From positions 746,335-810,334 of the forward strand of contig NW_019091408.1 of NCBI RefSeq assembly GCF_001949145.1: a DNA stretch of 64,000 bases. Direction: 5' to 3'. Source of the DNA: Acanthaster planci (lineage: Eukaryota; Echinodermata; Asteroidea; Valvatida; Acanthasteridae). Below are positions 11,305-21,299 of the stretch, piece after piece. The notes beneath the pieces were generated by a model. The model was given only the letters and a program-made list of their open reading frames with translations. It did no database searches and was not told the origin of the DNA. The stretch's first letter is position 1. Each line of letters begins with the position of its first letter. The translations under genes were made by a program, and so were the position numbers.

Positions 11305-11510
11305 TCGCAGTAAAGCATGTCTCTGTTTTTAACAGATGACACCCTTTTTTAAACGAGAGACGGCATGTTGGTTAAAGCACCAACATGCCATCTTTTGTTC
11401 CCACTGTGGGATGAGAACAATGTTAGCTACACGTATTCTAAGACACTGGTCACCCAACTAGTTATATATGTACATTGCAATAAGAAACACTTATCGATTA
11501 GCCGAGGGGT
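11305..11510 (-). other. EXTL3-like gene A, conserved 3' UTR
   Basis: The region directly after the stop codon is almost identical to 46799-47004 (roughly five differences in 200), far closer than the flanking intron or the DNA beyond. It contains a hairpin at 11362-11389. The poly(A) site was not identified with confidence. Confidence 0.5.
11362..11389 (-). promoter_or_regulatory. 3' UTR stem-loop, gene A
   Basis: Perfect 10-bp stem GGCATGTTGG / CCAACATGCC with an 8-base loop, about 120 bases after the stop codon. Copy B (46856-46883) keeps it with one mismatch. A role in transcript stability or binding is inference; it is not the histone stem-loop sequence. Confidence 0.4.
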
Positions 11511-11714
11511 TTACACTTCCTTGTAGCAGGTAGGTTCTTTGTTTCCTTGTCCGTACATGATAGAGTTAGCTTGGTACTGCGTATAGAGTAGTGGTGTGTA
11601 TCCGAGGATCTCGCCGAAGTACCGGACACACTGAGTGCGCTTGGTGTAGTGAGACTTGTGAGCAGAAATCGCACTCTTGCAATTTACACATGGAAAGTCT
11701 GAGTGGCCACCAAC
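11511..11714 (-). CDS. EXTL3: EXTL3-like A, exon 6 (C-terminus)
   Basis: Not visible as a long open frame starting with Met. Frame after the acceptor (CTAG before GTTGGTGG): [18 protein letters not shown], then [20 protein letters not shown] and TQYQANS, ending at TAA (11513-11511). It matches the EXTL3 C-terminus pattern (H-x-x-K/R-x-x-C, then GYxPLLYTQ). 67 codons plus stop; enters in phase 0. Confidence 0.88.
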   Translation of the reverse strand, partial: VGGHSDFPCVNCKSAISAHKSHYTKRTQCVRYFGEILGYTPLLYTQYQANSIMYGQGNKEPTCYKEV

Positions 11715-14700
11715 CTAGAAAGAATGTTAAGAAGGAACACACAATACATGTAATTTCGGTCAATAATGAAATCACTGATCTCTGTATACTGGCTGGATAG
11801 ATTCCTCGCCTATCGCCGAACACACACACACACAAAGAATTAGGCCTCCATAACTCGATTTTAAAATTCCAATTCCCAAGACCAAAGATTATACATCCGT
11901 TTTTGTGGGATCTTTACCAGGATCAGGTAGCCACCTTGATCACGTGACAAATATCTGAGGATTTCCGAAACTGGTCGACTTTTCCATTTCATGGACTTTC
12001 AGGTACAGGCTTACTTTGGTTGTCAGTCATAAAAAAGCAAAGGCTCAGCGCAGGGTCAAGCAGGCACCTCATATGCTGAGACTGAGGTGCAGTGACTATG
12101 GGTGGACGCACAATTTCTACAGTGGGAAAAAGACCTCGTTGCAAAAGAAGTCGAAAGCTGTCACTGCATTGTAGGTGGGTGGTTCCCCACAGGAAGGGAA
12201 CACGGGTATGCCCGCTTGAAGCCGGCGTGTACTCCATCAGGTTGATACCGATATTGAGCAGAGGTTGCCCGAAGAGACTTTTTGGTATGTCTCTGGTGAA
12301 ACAGGGAGACAAGTGTCAGGTGCAAAGGAAGAGGCTGAGTGGAACTCCAAAGTTGGGAGGGAGGTGAACTTTACGGAGAGTACTCCTCTAAAGGACCCAG
12401 GCTCAGGGAACTCCATGCAGGGTGGACGCCAATCGCCTTGGAGCGTAAGTCACAGACGACCTGACGCTGTTCCTGTCAGGGCGATTCTGTGGCTTGGAAT
12501 ATGGTATGTCGAGAACTAAACGAACGTTTACTTTTGTGATAGGGAAAAAGTCACCCTTAAACAGGTCCACAGTGAGCGGCTAAGTTTTGCAACTCGACCA
12601 GTCGAGCGACGGACAGCAGTTCAGTTGAAGGAGTGGACAGTTTGTCAGAGGATCTTTGGCCACTGAAACGAAAGGCACATGTCTATGAATAACTTGGGTC
12701 AGAAGGGAAGTTTGGAGCGACTCAATCGCAGGCCAAACATAACTCCTGACCGGTGTAGTGGGAGAGTGCTCTGGAAGGAGTACTTCCGCCATTTCGAAAC
12801 ATGTCGAGAAGTAAACCAGTGGAGCGAAGAGCAAGCTGTGAACTGGCTGCCCGCAAGCGTGCAAGAGGGACGCCCTGCGGTTGGTGGGAGACTCAGGCCA
12901 AAAGCACAGAGTCAGCTCGCGCTGGTCAAGTTGCTTGAGCACAGGTTTGGGTCAGCTCACGCGACAGAATCAAAACTATATCGTTGATCTGAGGCACCGG
13001 CGCCAAAAGCCAAAGGAAAGCTAGTAAGAGTAAGGGCAAGCAATCCATTAGTTAACGGTGCAAGCATACCCCGAGACTCAGGAAGAGGCTCGAGAGAAGT
13101 TGGCAAAGAACCACTTCATCAATGCCTTTGTGAGCCACTAAGTACGAGGGGGCATCAATATGGCCTGTCCAAAAGCTTTGGACGAAGCAGTCCAGGCTGC
13201 CCAGAGACTGAGAACTTTGAAAAGGTCAAACAGCACGGATTGCTGGATTGGAAGCCCACCAAGTTGGCCACGACTTTGAAATCTCAAAAAGAAAGAGGTT
13301 GGAGATGATGAAGTCATTGTCAGGTCATATCAAAGGCCAGGGCGCGTCTTCTCTGAATAGACCAATTCGCTGACGAATACTGTGGTGTCCCCGTCACTCA
13401 AGCACGCATTCCTAAACTTAAAGTGTTCAAGTGTGGTGAGAAAGGGCATTTCACCTGGAAGTGCAAGAAAGCTCTGAAGCAGGGAAACGGCGGTCAGCCC
13501 CCCCCCGTAGGACCTGCGGGGCGGCTGAGAGGCCAAAATAGTCCAAAAGACCACTTATTGATTGTGACGGTGGAGTAGAAAAGAGATCCAAGAAAGTCGA
13601 TGAGCAGCGAATAATTTCTCTGCCTATTTCAAGCCGCGGTCCGCGTTAAGGGTTGTTTGTTGATGGGTTCGTAAGATCAGTTAGTGTCGATTTTTAATTG
13701 ACACGGGGTCAACTGACAGAGTAAGTAGTGAGGTGTACTATCAAATCCCAAGAGAGAAAAGAGTTGTCTTGGAGACAGGAGATGTCCAAGTGAAAACAGA
13801 TGAACGGAAGCAAATTACCTGTGCTGGGTATAGCTTTGGAAGAGGAGCAGGGCGAACCACTTACCCTGTGAAGGCAGTCTTCGCTGAAATGAAGTACTCA
13901 GTATCCTGGACATGGGTTTTCTCGAGCCAACAGGTAGAAACATAGACTTCCAACTTTGGGAGCGGAGACTCAATGGTGAGAGAATTAAGTGCACAAATGT
14001 TGCAGGCGAACCATTTGTTGGACATTGTGGTTTCCCAAACAACAGTAATTCCAGCAAGTCACAAAGCTGTGGTCTCAGGCAAAATTGCTTGGAAGGGCAC
14101 AGACGTGCTCGTGCCAGCCCTGGTAAAACCTGTGGAAGGTGATGGTGACTTAGCCAAGAAAGGCTTCATGATGGCCAGATCTCTGGTTAAGAGTGAAGCC
14201 AATGTTGTTCTGTTGCAGGACTTAAGTTCCGGCAGGGAGAAAAGGGTTGCTCGTGAGGGGACAACGCGGGGGTGAATTCCCAGGCTGAGGCCATTTCAAT
14301 TCGGGAGGAGTTGGACATGTTGGCAAATACATGTACGGAAGAAGAGCTGCCCCAGCGTTTGCAAATTTATATGAGAGGGGTACAGCCAATGTAGAGGCCA
14401 ACTACCGTAGTGAAGTCCAAAAATGTCTGATAAACTCCCAAGACGTGTTGTCCAAGGTGACCATGAAATCGGTCTCACAGACGTGGTCAAGCGACACTAG
14501 TGATGCTAAGCTGATAAAACAGCGGGTGAGGCAAAAGTCAACATTTGTTGTGAGAAATGGATTGTACTGGTGGAAATATATGCCTTTCGAACTGTGCAAT
14601 GCCATGGCAACTTTTGAGCGGCTCATGAAAAATATCAGGGCTGGCTTACAGTTGGAGATCCTACTGATCTATTTGGACGACATCAATGTGTTTGGTCAGA

Positions 14701-17700
14701 CGGCGATAGAGACCTAAGCCCGTCTCCAGGTGGGGTTTGATCGGCTTAAACACGCCGGGCTCAAATTGACGCCCAGCAAGTGCCATTTGTGTCAAAGGTC
14801 AAGGCATACCTGGGGCACATTGTGTCTTCAGAAGGCGTGGCCACAGACCAACAAAAGGTTGGAGCAAATTGGCCAATTTCTAGGTGTATACGAAAAGTGA
14901 GAAGCTTTTGGGGTCTCGCCTCGTGCTACGGGAGGTTCATACGGGTATTTGCAGAGATTGCAAAGGAATTTGTGAGGACTGATAGTTATCAGTCCACGAG
15001 TGGAAGAGTAGGCTCCGACTCCGAGCCGCTCCAGTTCTGTCATATCCAGTTCCTGAAGGTGACTTCAGTTTGGACACCGATGCAAGTGCTAACGGCATCG
15101 GGGCGGTTTTGCCCCAGGTCCAAGATGGTGATGAAACAGTGCTTGCTAAAGCAAACTGGAAGCAAACCTCAGCAAAACTACTATGTCACTCATAAAGAGT
15201 TGTTGGCTGTGGTGGTACATTTGAAATATTTCAAACAATGCCTATACGGCTGGAAGGTCAGAACTGACCATGCTTCATTGCGGCAGGTACTTAATTTTAA
15301 GAGCCCCGAGGGTCGAGGGCAAGCTAGATGGTTGGAGGTTTTGTCTCAGTACGACTTGGTTGTAAAGCACAGAAGTGGCAAGAAGCATGGAAATACTGAT
15401 GGATTGTCGAGACGGCCATGCAAACAGACTAATAGTGCAGCCGTGATGAAGAGGTCAATGAAGTTCAGACAACTGGTGTGGTATCCGAGGGTCAACCTAA
15501 GGATAGAGAGTTCTTATTTAGGGGCGTGGCTGCCTAAGCAACCCTTTCACAAAGTGCTCAATGGGAAGACTATTTGTAGGATGACACTATGAGTTGGCTC
15601 ACAAGGTTAAAGGAATAAGGCTAGAGTCACCCGAGGCGAAGACAATTTCCCACTTATCAGCAACCTGCAATACCTATTCGTCGAAGTGGAACCAGTTGGT
15701 GGTCCGTGACGGAGTGTCGCACAGGATATAGGTGGCCGGACTCCGATGATGGAAAGTCCATGCTGTGGCTATTAGTGTTGCAACTAAAGTTCCGCAGTGA
15801 AATCATGGCTGAGCTGTGCGCGTGCAGACATAGCCTGTTGCTAAACTGTTGCAAATCTTGCGCACGCGCAAGATTAACGAACGCCATGAATATAATTATG
15901 TGGACTAAAGGCTAACACGGATTTGTATCACGATCAGCCAAGAGATCTGTCGTTGGTTTAAGAACACCAAAAGCCCGCACAGTGGATGGCGCGAACCACT
16001 GGTTAGGATGACAGACCGAGATCCTGACCCGTGTTGTATCGTAGCCTGTTGCCACTCCACGTGATCATATTGTGTAAAGCAAATACGCTAGGCTCCACTC
16101 CTTCTGCAACGATTCCTACTCCTTTATTTCGGAATAACTCCCTAATTAGATGGACTAGCTAAGAGTAATATGTTAGGTTTATGCATCTTAAAGATTTATA
16201 CCTAATACTAGTAAGGAACGTGCGTTTAAGACCGGCCAAAGAGAGTGGACGCGACTGATGCCTGAGCCGCAGGTGAGGCCGTTATCAGCGTCCAGTATCC
16301 TAAGCCAGTCTGAAACATTATTCCCATTCATAAATACCCTTTTCAGTCAGATAGTCAAAAGAAGTCAATATATGAAGGATTTCCAATGATTTTGTTGTGG
16401 AATTTTACTTTCATTTCCCTAAACACCCCGTCAATTTTATTTTATAGTCGTTCAAAAGAATCTCCTGCAAATCCGAGCGCGGCGAGCCGCTTGCATACAG
16501 ACTCTTGACCAATCAGAACAGATTTCAAAGTCTCCTATCCAGGCGCCAGTGCGTGATTTAAGCAGCGGGCATTAGGCCTATTTCTCAGCGGGCATTATCA
16601 CATGCTAATACACGTACGGTCAAGTTGCACGTTGTTGAGTAGGGAGTCTGAAGTATTTATGAATGTGTATTTTCTACACGTCACGTATTAAACTCATCGC
16701 TTCACTGCATTTGGGGCTTAGCAAATCCAGCTTACATATATCGTCATGTATGCCTGTTACGCGTTTCTACCCGTTAAATAACCAACCCACACACCAAAAC
16801 AAAATTTGATCCCGCGTGTTTCCGAAATCGGCCCAGTTCGCTGTAGAAAGGAAAATGCCTCTTATTCCTTTTGTCTAGATTTTCAGCCGATGAATTAATT
16901 ATATATTGGTTTTTGGGTAGCCAATCTATTTCCCAAACCGAAAAATATTTGAAACCCTTTGGGTTAAGATCAGCCAGCCGGTTTATCATCAGTTTAAGAT
17001 TGGCCACGTTATGGTCTCTGCGACCAAATGGAAAGGCTAAACGGTCTTTGGTATATTTTAAAACATATGACACGGCAGGGAAACCAGCCTAGATGTTTAG
17101 GGCTCCATGTGCTTTGGAACACCAGTGGGTGCATAACGCGTTACATAAAGAAACCTCCTATTTTTTGCACCAAATCTTTCAAACAAACTTCAAGCATTAC
17201 CACCACTACCAGTATTTCTACTACATTTTAATTTAAATGTGAAGGTGCTGGATTCAAATTTTGGAGGCTGCCGCTTTTAAAGTGATTTTCTGCTGAGGAC
17301 TAGGATAATTATTCACTTACCTTAATGGGAGGTTTTCTTGACACAAAAGAAACCAAGAAATTCAGAGCGATGTCGTCACAGTTCATGGTTTTGTCTACAT
17401 GGTCTCTGATGGCTTGTGGCATTACGTAAGAGTAAACATAGTTGTAGTACTGTAGAAGGAAACAAGCCAAATACACGTATTGCCAATTAACTTAAATATT
17501 TTTACAATTTCTGTATCCAAGCTTGAAATCAACCTTGTGCACTCTTAAGAACGACTTTGATCAAGATTAACTAACCTTGTGTAAAAAGGCTGCCTGGGGA
17601 AGCACCATTGACACCTCACACGACTTTTCTGCGTCATATCTAAAGTTCTCGTTGTTCACATCCATTGCGTGGTTACGGCCAGGAAAACCCACAATCTGGT

Positions 17701-20700
17701 CCCGGTTCTCGCGCCATACTCTTAAAAAGAAGAAAACCCATTTTAATACGTTTGTAAAAGTGGCTGCATGGGAAAATCTGCAATGGAACGATCCAGTAAG
17801 CCCCGCCCACTGAGCACGTGGGCACTTGTTCACATGTTCTTCTACAGTATCACACTCGGGACGTATTCGAAACCCCGTTCTCGTGTGCATTGTCCGCGAA
17901 CAACATTCTCATCCCCACTGACTGCGGAGTGGATGGAGAACGTCAAGAACAAAGATGGCGGACACAGAAACATTCCGCAACTTCACGTTAATTTTGTTGC
18001 ATAAAATAGAAAACACCATTAATAAGGAAACAGTAACCGAAGGCTTACATACGTGACTGCAGGAGAGAATTTACCTTGACCGTTTTATATGGATATTTTC
18101 GAATTTCATGCATTGTAAGATCGTAAATACCATAACATCTTTCAGTTAGTGTTGCAATGGCGACTGCTACCTTGTATCTTAGCTTAGCTGCACTCCATTT
18201 GCACTTCGGCGTTCGTAATCAAGAACCCGAGAACACTGTTAGTGAGTCTCAGGAAAATGGCGTTTCGAATACGCCCCGTCGAGGTTTCAGCTGTGCGCAT
18301 CTAAAATACACGTGGACACGCATGTTAAACTTTGTACACATTGGACCCAAATCATGGCTGTGATTGGTCAGAAAAAAAAAACTGGGGCGGGGCTCAATGG
18401 ATCGGTTTATTACTAGCTAATTTTCCAGCAGATGCCCTATCGACATGATCAACACACACCTGAAGGCTAAATCAATCTCGTCATGCGTCAGTCTGTGGAC
18501 ATCGTCGTCCAGGAAAAGAATGGCGTCCGTTTCGATCTCGTCAAACGGAAGAAACCGATTGTTCATGCTATTCTTCGCCTGTAGGATAATCTGTGTAAAG
18601 AAAAACACATAAGGCCTATACTGATTAACTACAACATATCTTTCTCAGTGAATAAAGACCACAATCCATGCATGATGGTCTTTTGTTGCTTTTTGCTAAG
18701 GCTCAAGGGCATACCAGAATCTGGTCTAGATAACCTTTGCGCCTAATTTCTGTATTTTTCAGAAGCTCTATGGCAATATTTGGAAACACGTCGTCTTAAA
18801 AAGGGGAGGGGGTAATAAAACGTTCACATATGAATGTGTACGAATCAGCCTTCGCAAAACTCCACGAGCTACTATACCTGCATAGGTACCCGTTGTTTCG
18901 GCCACTTTGCATATGAAGACGGAGGCTTTGGGTGATTCCACACTATCAAAACCTGCAGCAACAGTCAAGGAAGGATGTTGGTGAAAAATTAAAGAGGAAA
19001 ATACAGAGTTCAAATATCTCTTAAACTTTACATTTGATTCCAGAGAACATAAAAACATCTCTGTCAGTAGATAGTCTGATAAATATTATACTACACGGAT
19101 ATTATTCATAAAACACAGGCTAAAATGTAGCAGGCTCATGCACTATTAATCTGAAGCTGCCTCTTAACGGGAAACTTCACAAATCCTCAAGTTTTACTGG
19201 ACATTCAAGAAAATCATGGTGTTGATTTACGTTTCAAGCGATTGTTGAGAAAATGGTTATCACTGGACTCTACTTTTTCCATCCTGAGAAATCTAGAGAA
19301 AATGGAAAACTTTGTGGACCTATCCTACCTTGTTCATGTAGGGCAGCCCCTGAAGCCGGCTAAGGAGTGTGATCAGCTGAGGTTCTCTGTCGTAAGTCAT
19401 AATGATGACGGTGAACTGCTCAATCGGCGAATTGCCCCCAAGTGACTTTCGGAACGCCTCCCCAGTTTTCCTGGTGCCTTTACTAATTGGCTCAAAGGTT
19501 TTCCCTGCCTGTTCGAAGTAGACATCAGAGGGAAGAACAGGTTCTAAGGGCGTGCTGGGATAAAGATGGTAAGGCCCAGGGAATGAGTTCCAGGAAGGCT
19601 CCCGCGCCCAGCTCAGGTACGAAGAGTTCCGTAGGTATTTTGTAGACGATGAAGAGCGTTTCTGGGTTGGCCCAACATCTATTCGAGTTAAACCTTGGCT
19701 TGGCGTTGCCGGAATAGGTCTTGGAGGAAGCGACAATCTGGTGCGAAGTGTCGCTAGGATACCGTTCATGACCGCTTCAGTGGAGCTCAGGTACGTCGTC
19801 CATAGGAACCACCCCTGGCGGCGCAAGGCCAGTATGTCGCTCTCGTGGATAGACGAGAGATAATGGATCATTTCCTTTGCTCGAGCCTTAGGCAAGATTA
19901 TCACTGCCTTTTCCCATGCGATGAAGTCGGCAAACGGGAGTCGAACCTGTTCCCCTAAGACGACGGGCACAACATTTTGCCTCAAGGCTTCGTGTAGTCT
20001 CGCCTGCAGCATTGTCGAGGACAAGATCCTGTCAGTGGGGGCTATAATCAACGCAAACGTTGACTGTCTCAGAATTTCAGCTCTCTTCTCATTATTGTCA
20101 CACATCCACCATTCCGAAGGATACACAAAGTCACGGTCAGCAAGGATTTGTGGGCAACTGAGGTCAATATAAACTTGATTTCTGTACACTGTCTTCAAAC
20201 TCTGGATAGCATCATGGATGCTGTCTCTAAAAGGAGAAGTCCTGTGTGGTAACTGAACACCCTGGAATGACAGTAGGTATTTTCTCTTGGCCGGTGTCAG
20301 CCGAGGTGTTCCATGCCAGTCAAAGGTGGCATCTGTCCCCAGAAGCATCGGGGTGACAATATCAAAGCCCGGCCGAAACTGTGACACTTCAAAATTGGAC
20401 TGTGCAACGATTGCATGGCTACTGCTGACAGTTTGGAGAACATTGTGGGAAGACACGTTCCTTGCTAAGTTTAAGAGGACGTGATTTTGTCCTGTCCCTT
20501 TCCAAGATGGCAGCTTTGAGAAACTCGCCCCTACAGATTTTGTAGGGCTCAATCCATTTCCACTGGATCCTTCGACCAGAACTAAAAATACGCAGGCAGT
20601 ATTTTGATCGGAAGTATAGTACGGATTAACTGTCATGACCTTTTCAATACCATTTGACAACTTTCCAAGACCTTGATAAAGGTATACTGAAAAGTCTGAA

Positions 20701-21167
20701 TTTAAAGGACATCGCGAGTAATCAAAACAGTTGCTCAGTCGACATTCGTTGGTAGGATGGCCACCATGGGTACCATTTTCAAACCTTTGCCTCACTTCGT
20801 TTTGGCAGGTATTTCCTTGGATCCAGGGCTGCAATTTAGAGAATGAGTCAACCTCTTGTACGGCACTCCTAATCCCCTCACTTTCCGTAAGAAGCTTGCT
20901 AATGTAGCGGGCGCACTGGTGGAGTTTCATCTGCAGGTCAGCCTCGTCCCTTCTGCTAGTTGGACTAGTACTGTCCAATGCCGAACTGCACACAGTAAAA
21001 TCCTGTACGTCGGCACCATCTCTAATTGACTGGGCTAACCTTGTTCTGTTCACTATCCAACCTCCGTTATGCCACACAAGCAGGTAAAAAACAACAACCA
21101 CAACTAAAACAAAGGAGTACAGCTTCCGGCTGGCAAAGCCTTTGCGGAGAACACCCATCGTCTGCAT
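11511..21167 (-). CDS. EXTL3: Exostosin-like glycosyltransferase, EXTL3 type, paralogue A (whole gene, six exons)
   Basis: Exons on the minus strand are 21167-19329, 18952-18878, 18590-18460, 17720-17576, 17449-17321 and 11714-11511. All junctions are GT-AG and phases are consistent, giving about 840 residues (human EXTL3 about 919). Residues 17-35 form a type II signal anchor. Cysteine-rich [13 protein letters not shown] at 142-154 opens the exostosin/GT47 domain (to about 475). The GT64 domain starts at [11 protein letters not shown] (585) and contains the LDDD metal-binding motif at 665-668. EXTL3 is a Golgi N-acetylglucosaminyltransferase that starts heparan sulfate chains on the linker tetrasaccharide. 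Start: the ATG at 21167 is the first after an in-frame stop. Oddities: the conserved TG of the VLTGAAF motif is PQ (residues 723-724), and NCED is NCDD (755). Intron 5 holds a Ty3/Gypsy relic. Closest alternative is another EXT family member; the long N-terminal exon and motif order favour EXTL3. Confidence 0.9.
13400..13500 (+). pseudogene. Gypsy Gag zinc knuckle (copy A)
   Basis: Reads [14 protein letters not shown], a CX2CX4HX4C nucleic-acid-binding knuckle with the first cysteine position frameshifted or lost. Copy B at 49560-49610 has [11 protein letters not shown] but has lost the last cysteine (Ser). Confidence 0.65.
13690..13945 (+). pseudogene. Gypsy aspartic protease relic (copy A)
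   Basis: IDTGST (catalytic D-T-G) at about 13697-13715 is followed in a shifted frame by [20 protein letters not shown], fitting a retropepsin next to Gag. Stops and frameshifts follow before the expected GxDFL block. Confidence 0.55.
14400..14717 (+). pseudogene. Gypsy reverse transcriptase relic (copy A)
   Basis: In one frame: [12 protein letters not shown] (N-terminal RT), then directly [39 protein letters not shown] and the catalytic [11 protein letters not shown]. The segment between the first two blocks, which carries the first catalytic aspartate region, is deleted. The YLDD box itself is intact. The frame ends at 14717. Confidence 0.8.
14780..15592 (+). pseudogene. Gypsy RT thumb and RNase H relic (copy A)
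   Basis: [20 protein letters not shown] and the [19 protein letters not shown] block belong to the RT connection; [44 protein letters not shown] and [20 protein letters not shown] belong to RNase H. Typical of metazoan Ty3/Gypsy. The region around 14990-15150 is frameshifted, losing the RNase H entry aspartate block. Confidence 0.8.
15840..17320. other. Intron 5 sequence of gene A, no gene seen
   Basis: Collinear with 52813-54307 of copy B but with many indels. It contains a short perfect palindrome ATCTTGCGCACGCGCAAGAT at 15855-15874. No open frame is shared between copies. Confidence 0.55.
17321..17449 (-). CDS. EXTL3: EXTL3-like A, exon 5
   Basis: 129 bases, phase 0 at both ends. Encodes [29 protein letters not shown] and RKPPIK, the conserved late GT64 block. 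Acceptor TTCTACAG, donor GTAAGTGA. The usual NCED is NCDD here. Confidence 0.9.
17576..17720 (-). CDS. EXTL3: EXTL3-like A, exon 4
   Basis: 145 bases, enters in phase 2 and exits in phase 0. Encodes [20 protein letters not shown] and [17 protein letters not shown]. Donor GTTAGT. The family motif VLTGAAF is VLPQAAF here (PQ codons at 17594-17599). Confidence 0.9.
17782..18408. repeat. Short inverted repeat with GC boxes (intron 3, copy A)
   Basis: CGATCCAGTAAGCCCCGCCC near 17782-17804 is the reverse complement, with few mismatches, of GGGGCGGGGCTCAATGGATCG near 18384-18406. Copy B has the same pair only about 200 bases apart (54777-54965). Likely a small old foldback element. The MITE at 17857-18278 later inserted into the copy A version. 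Confidence 0.5.
17857..18278. mobile_element. Copy-A-specific 422-bp MITE
   Basis: Ends CGGGACGTATTCGAAAC (17857-17873) and GTTTCGAATACGCCCCG (18262-18278) are inverted repeats, 16 of 17 matching. Copy B lacks the block, continuing from CAGTATCACA directly to CAGCTGCGC. No coding capacity is visible. Confidence 0.65.
18460..18590 (-). CDS. EXTL3: EXTL3-like A, exon 3
   Basis: 131 bases, phase 0 in, phase 2 out. Encodes [20 protein letters not shown] followed by [19 protein letters not shown]; the DDD is the Mn-UDP-sugar binding motif of GT64. Acceptor TTTACACAG, donor GTGTGTGT. Confidence 0.9.
18878..18952 (-). CDS. EXTL3: EXTL3-like A, exon 2
   Basis: 75 bases, phase 0 both ends. Reads [20 protein letters not shown] then RVPMQ, matching the VVVWNSP...WP...VP stretch of the GT64 domain. 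Acceptor GTTGCTGCAG, donor GTATAG. Confidence 0.85.
19329..21167 (-). CDS. EXTL3: EXTL3-like A, exon 1 (613 codons)
   Basis: Single large first coding exon, as in other EXTL3 genes. It starts [18 protein letters not shown], then a hydrophobic anchor, stem, exostosin domain and the first GT64 block up to GLPYMNK, with donor GTAGGATAG at 19328. A further in-frame non-ATG extension exists upstream, but an in-frame stop precedes it without an ATG. Confidence 0.92.
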
Positions 21168-21299
21168 GCCCGTACTGTTGAACAAACAAGTGTTAAGCGT
21201 ACATAGCCTGTTTCATGCAGCCAGTGCTTGTCACATGCAACCAAATCCACGTAGCATCGATCAGTCATTAGAATTAACACATCAGTCGGTCACGAGATA

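Larger units (their letters stand above)
11985..15840 (+). mobile_element. Degenerate Ty3/Gypsy LTR retrotransposon (copy A)
   Basis: Plus-strand element inside EXTL3-like A intron 5, antisense to the gene. In order: Gag-like debris (12.0-13.3 kb), a zinc knuckle [11 protein letters not shown] near 13430-13470, a protease DTGS motif near 13700, RT (14460-14717), RNase H (15150-15420) and the start of integrase-like sequence ([10 protein letters not shown] near 15680; [13 protein letters not shown] near 15790). Frame is broken many times and most of the RT palm is missing. No LTR pair was identified. The same relic at 47880-52195 in copy B places the insertion before the duplication. Confidence 0.8.

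Noticed and set aside
11566-11835. 89-codon minus-strand open frame
   Set aside because: Out-of-frame overlap of the real exon 6 (11714-11511).
18768-19058. 96-codon minus-strand open frame near exon 2 of gene A
   Set aside because: It is an out-of-frame shadow; the real exon 2 (18952-18878) uses a different frame between splice sites.
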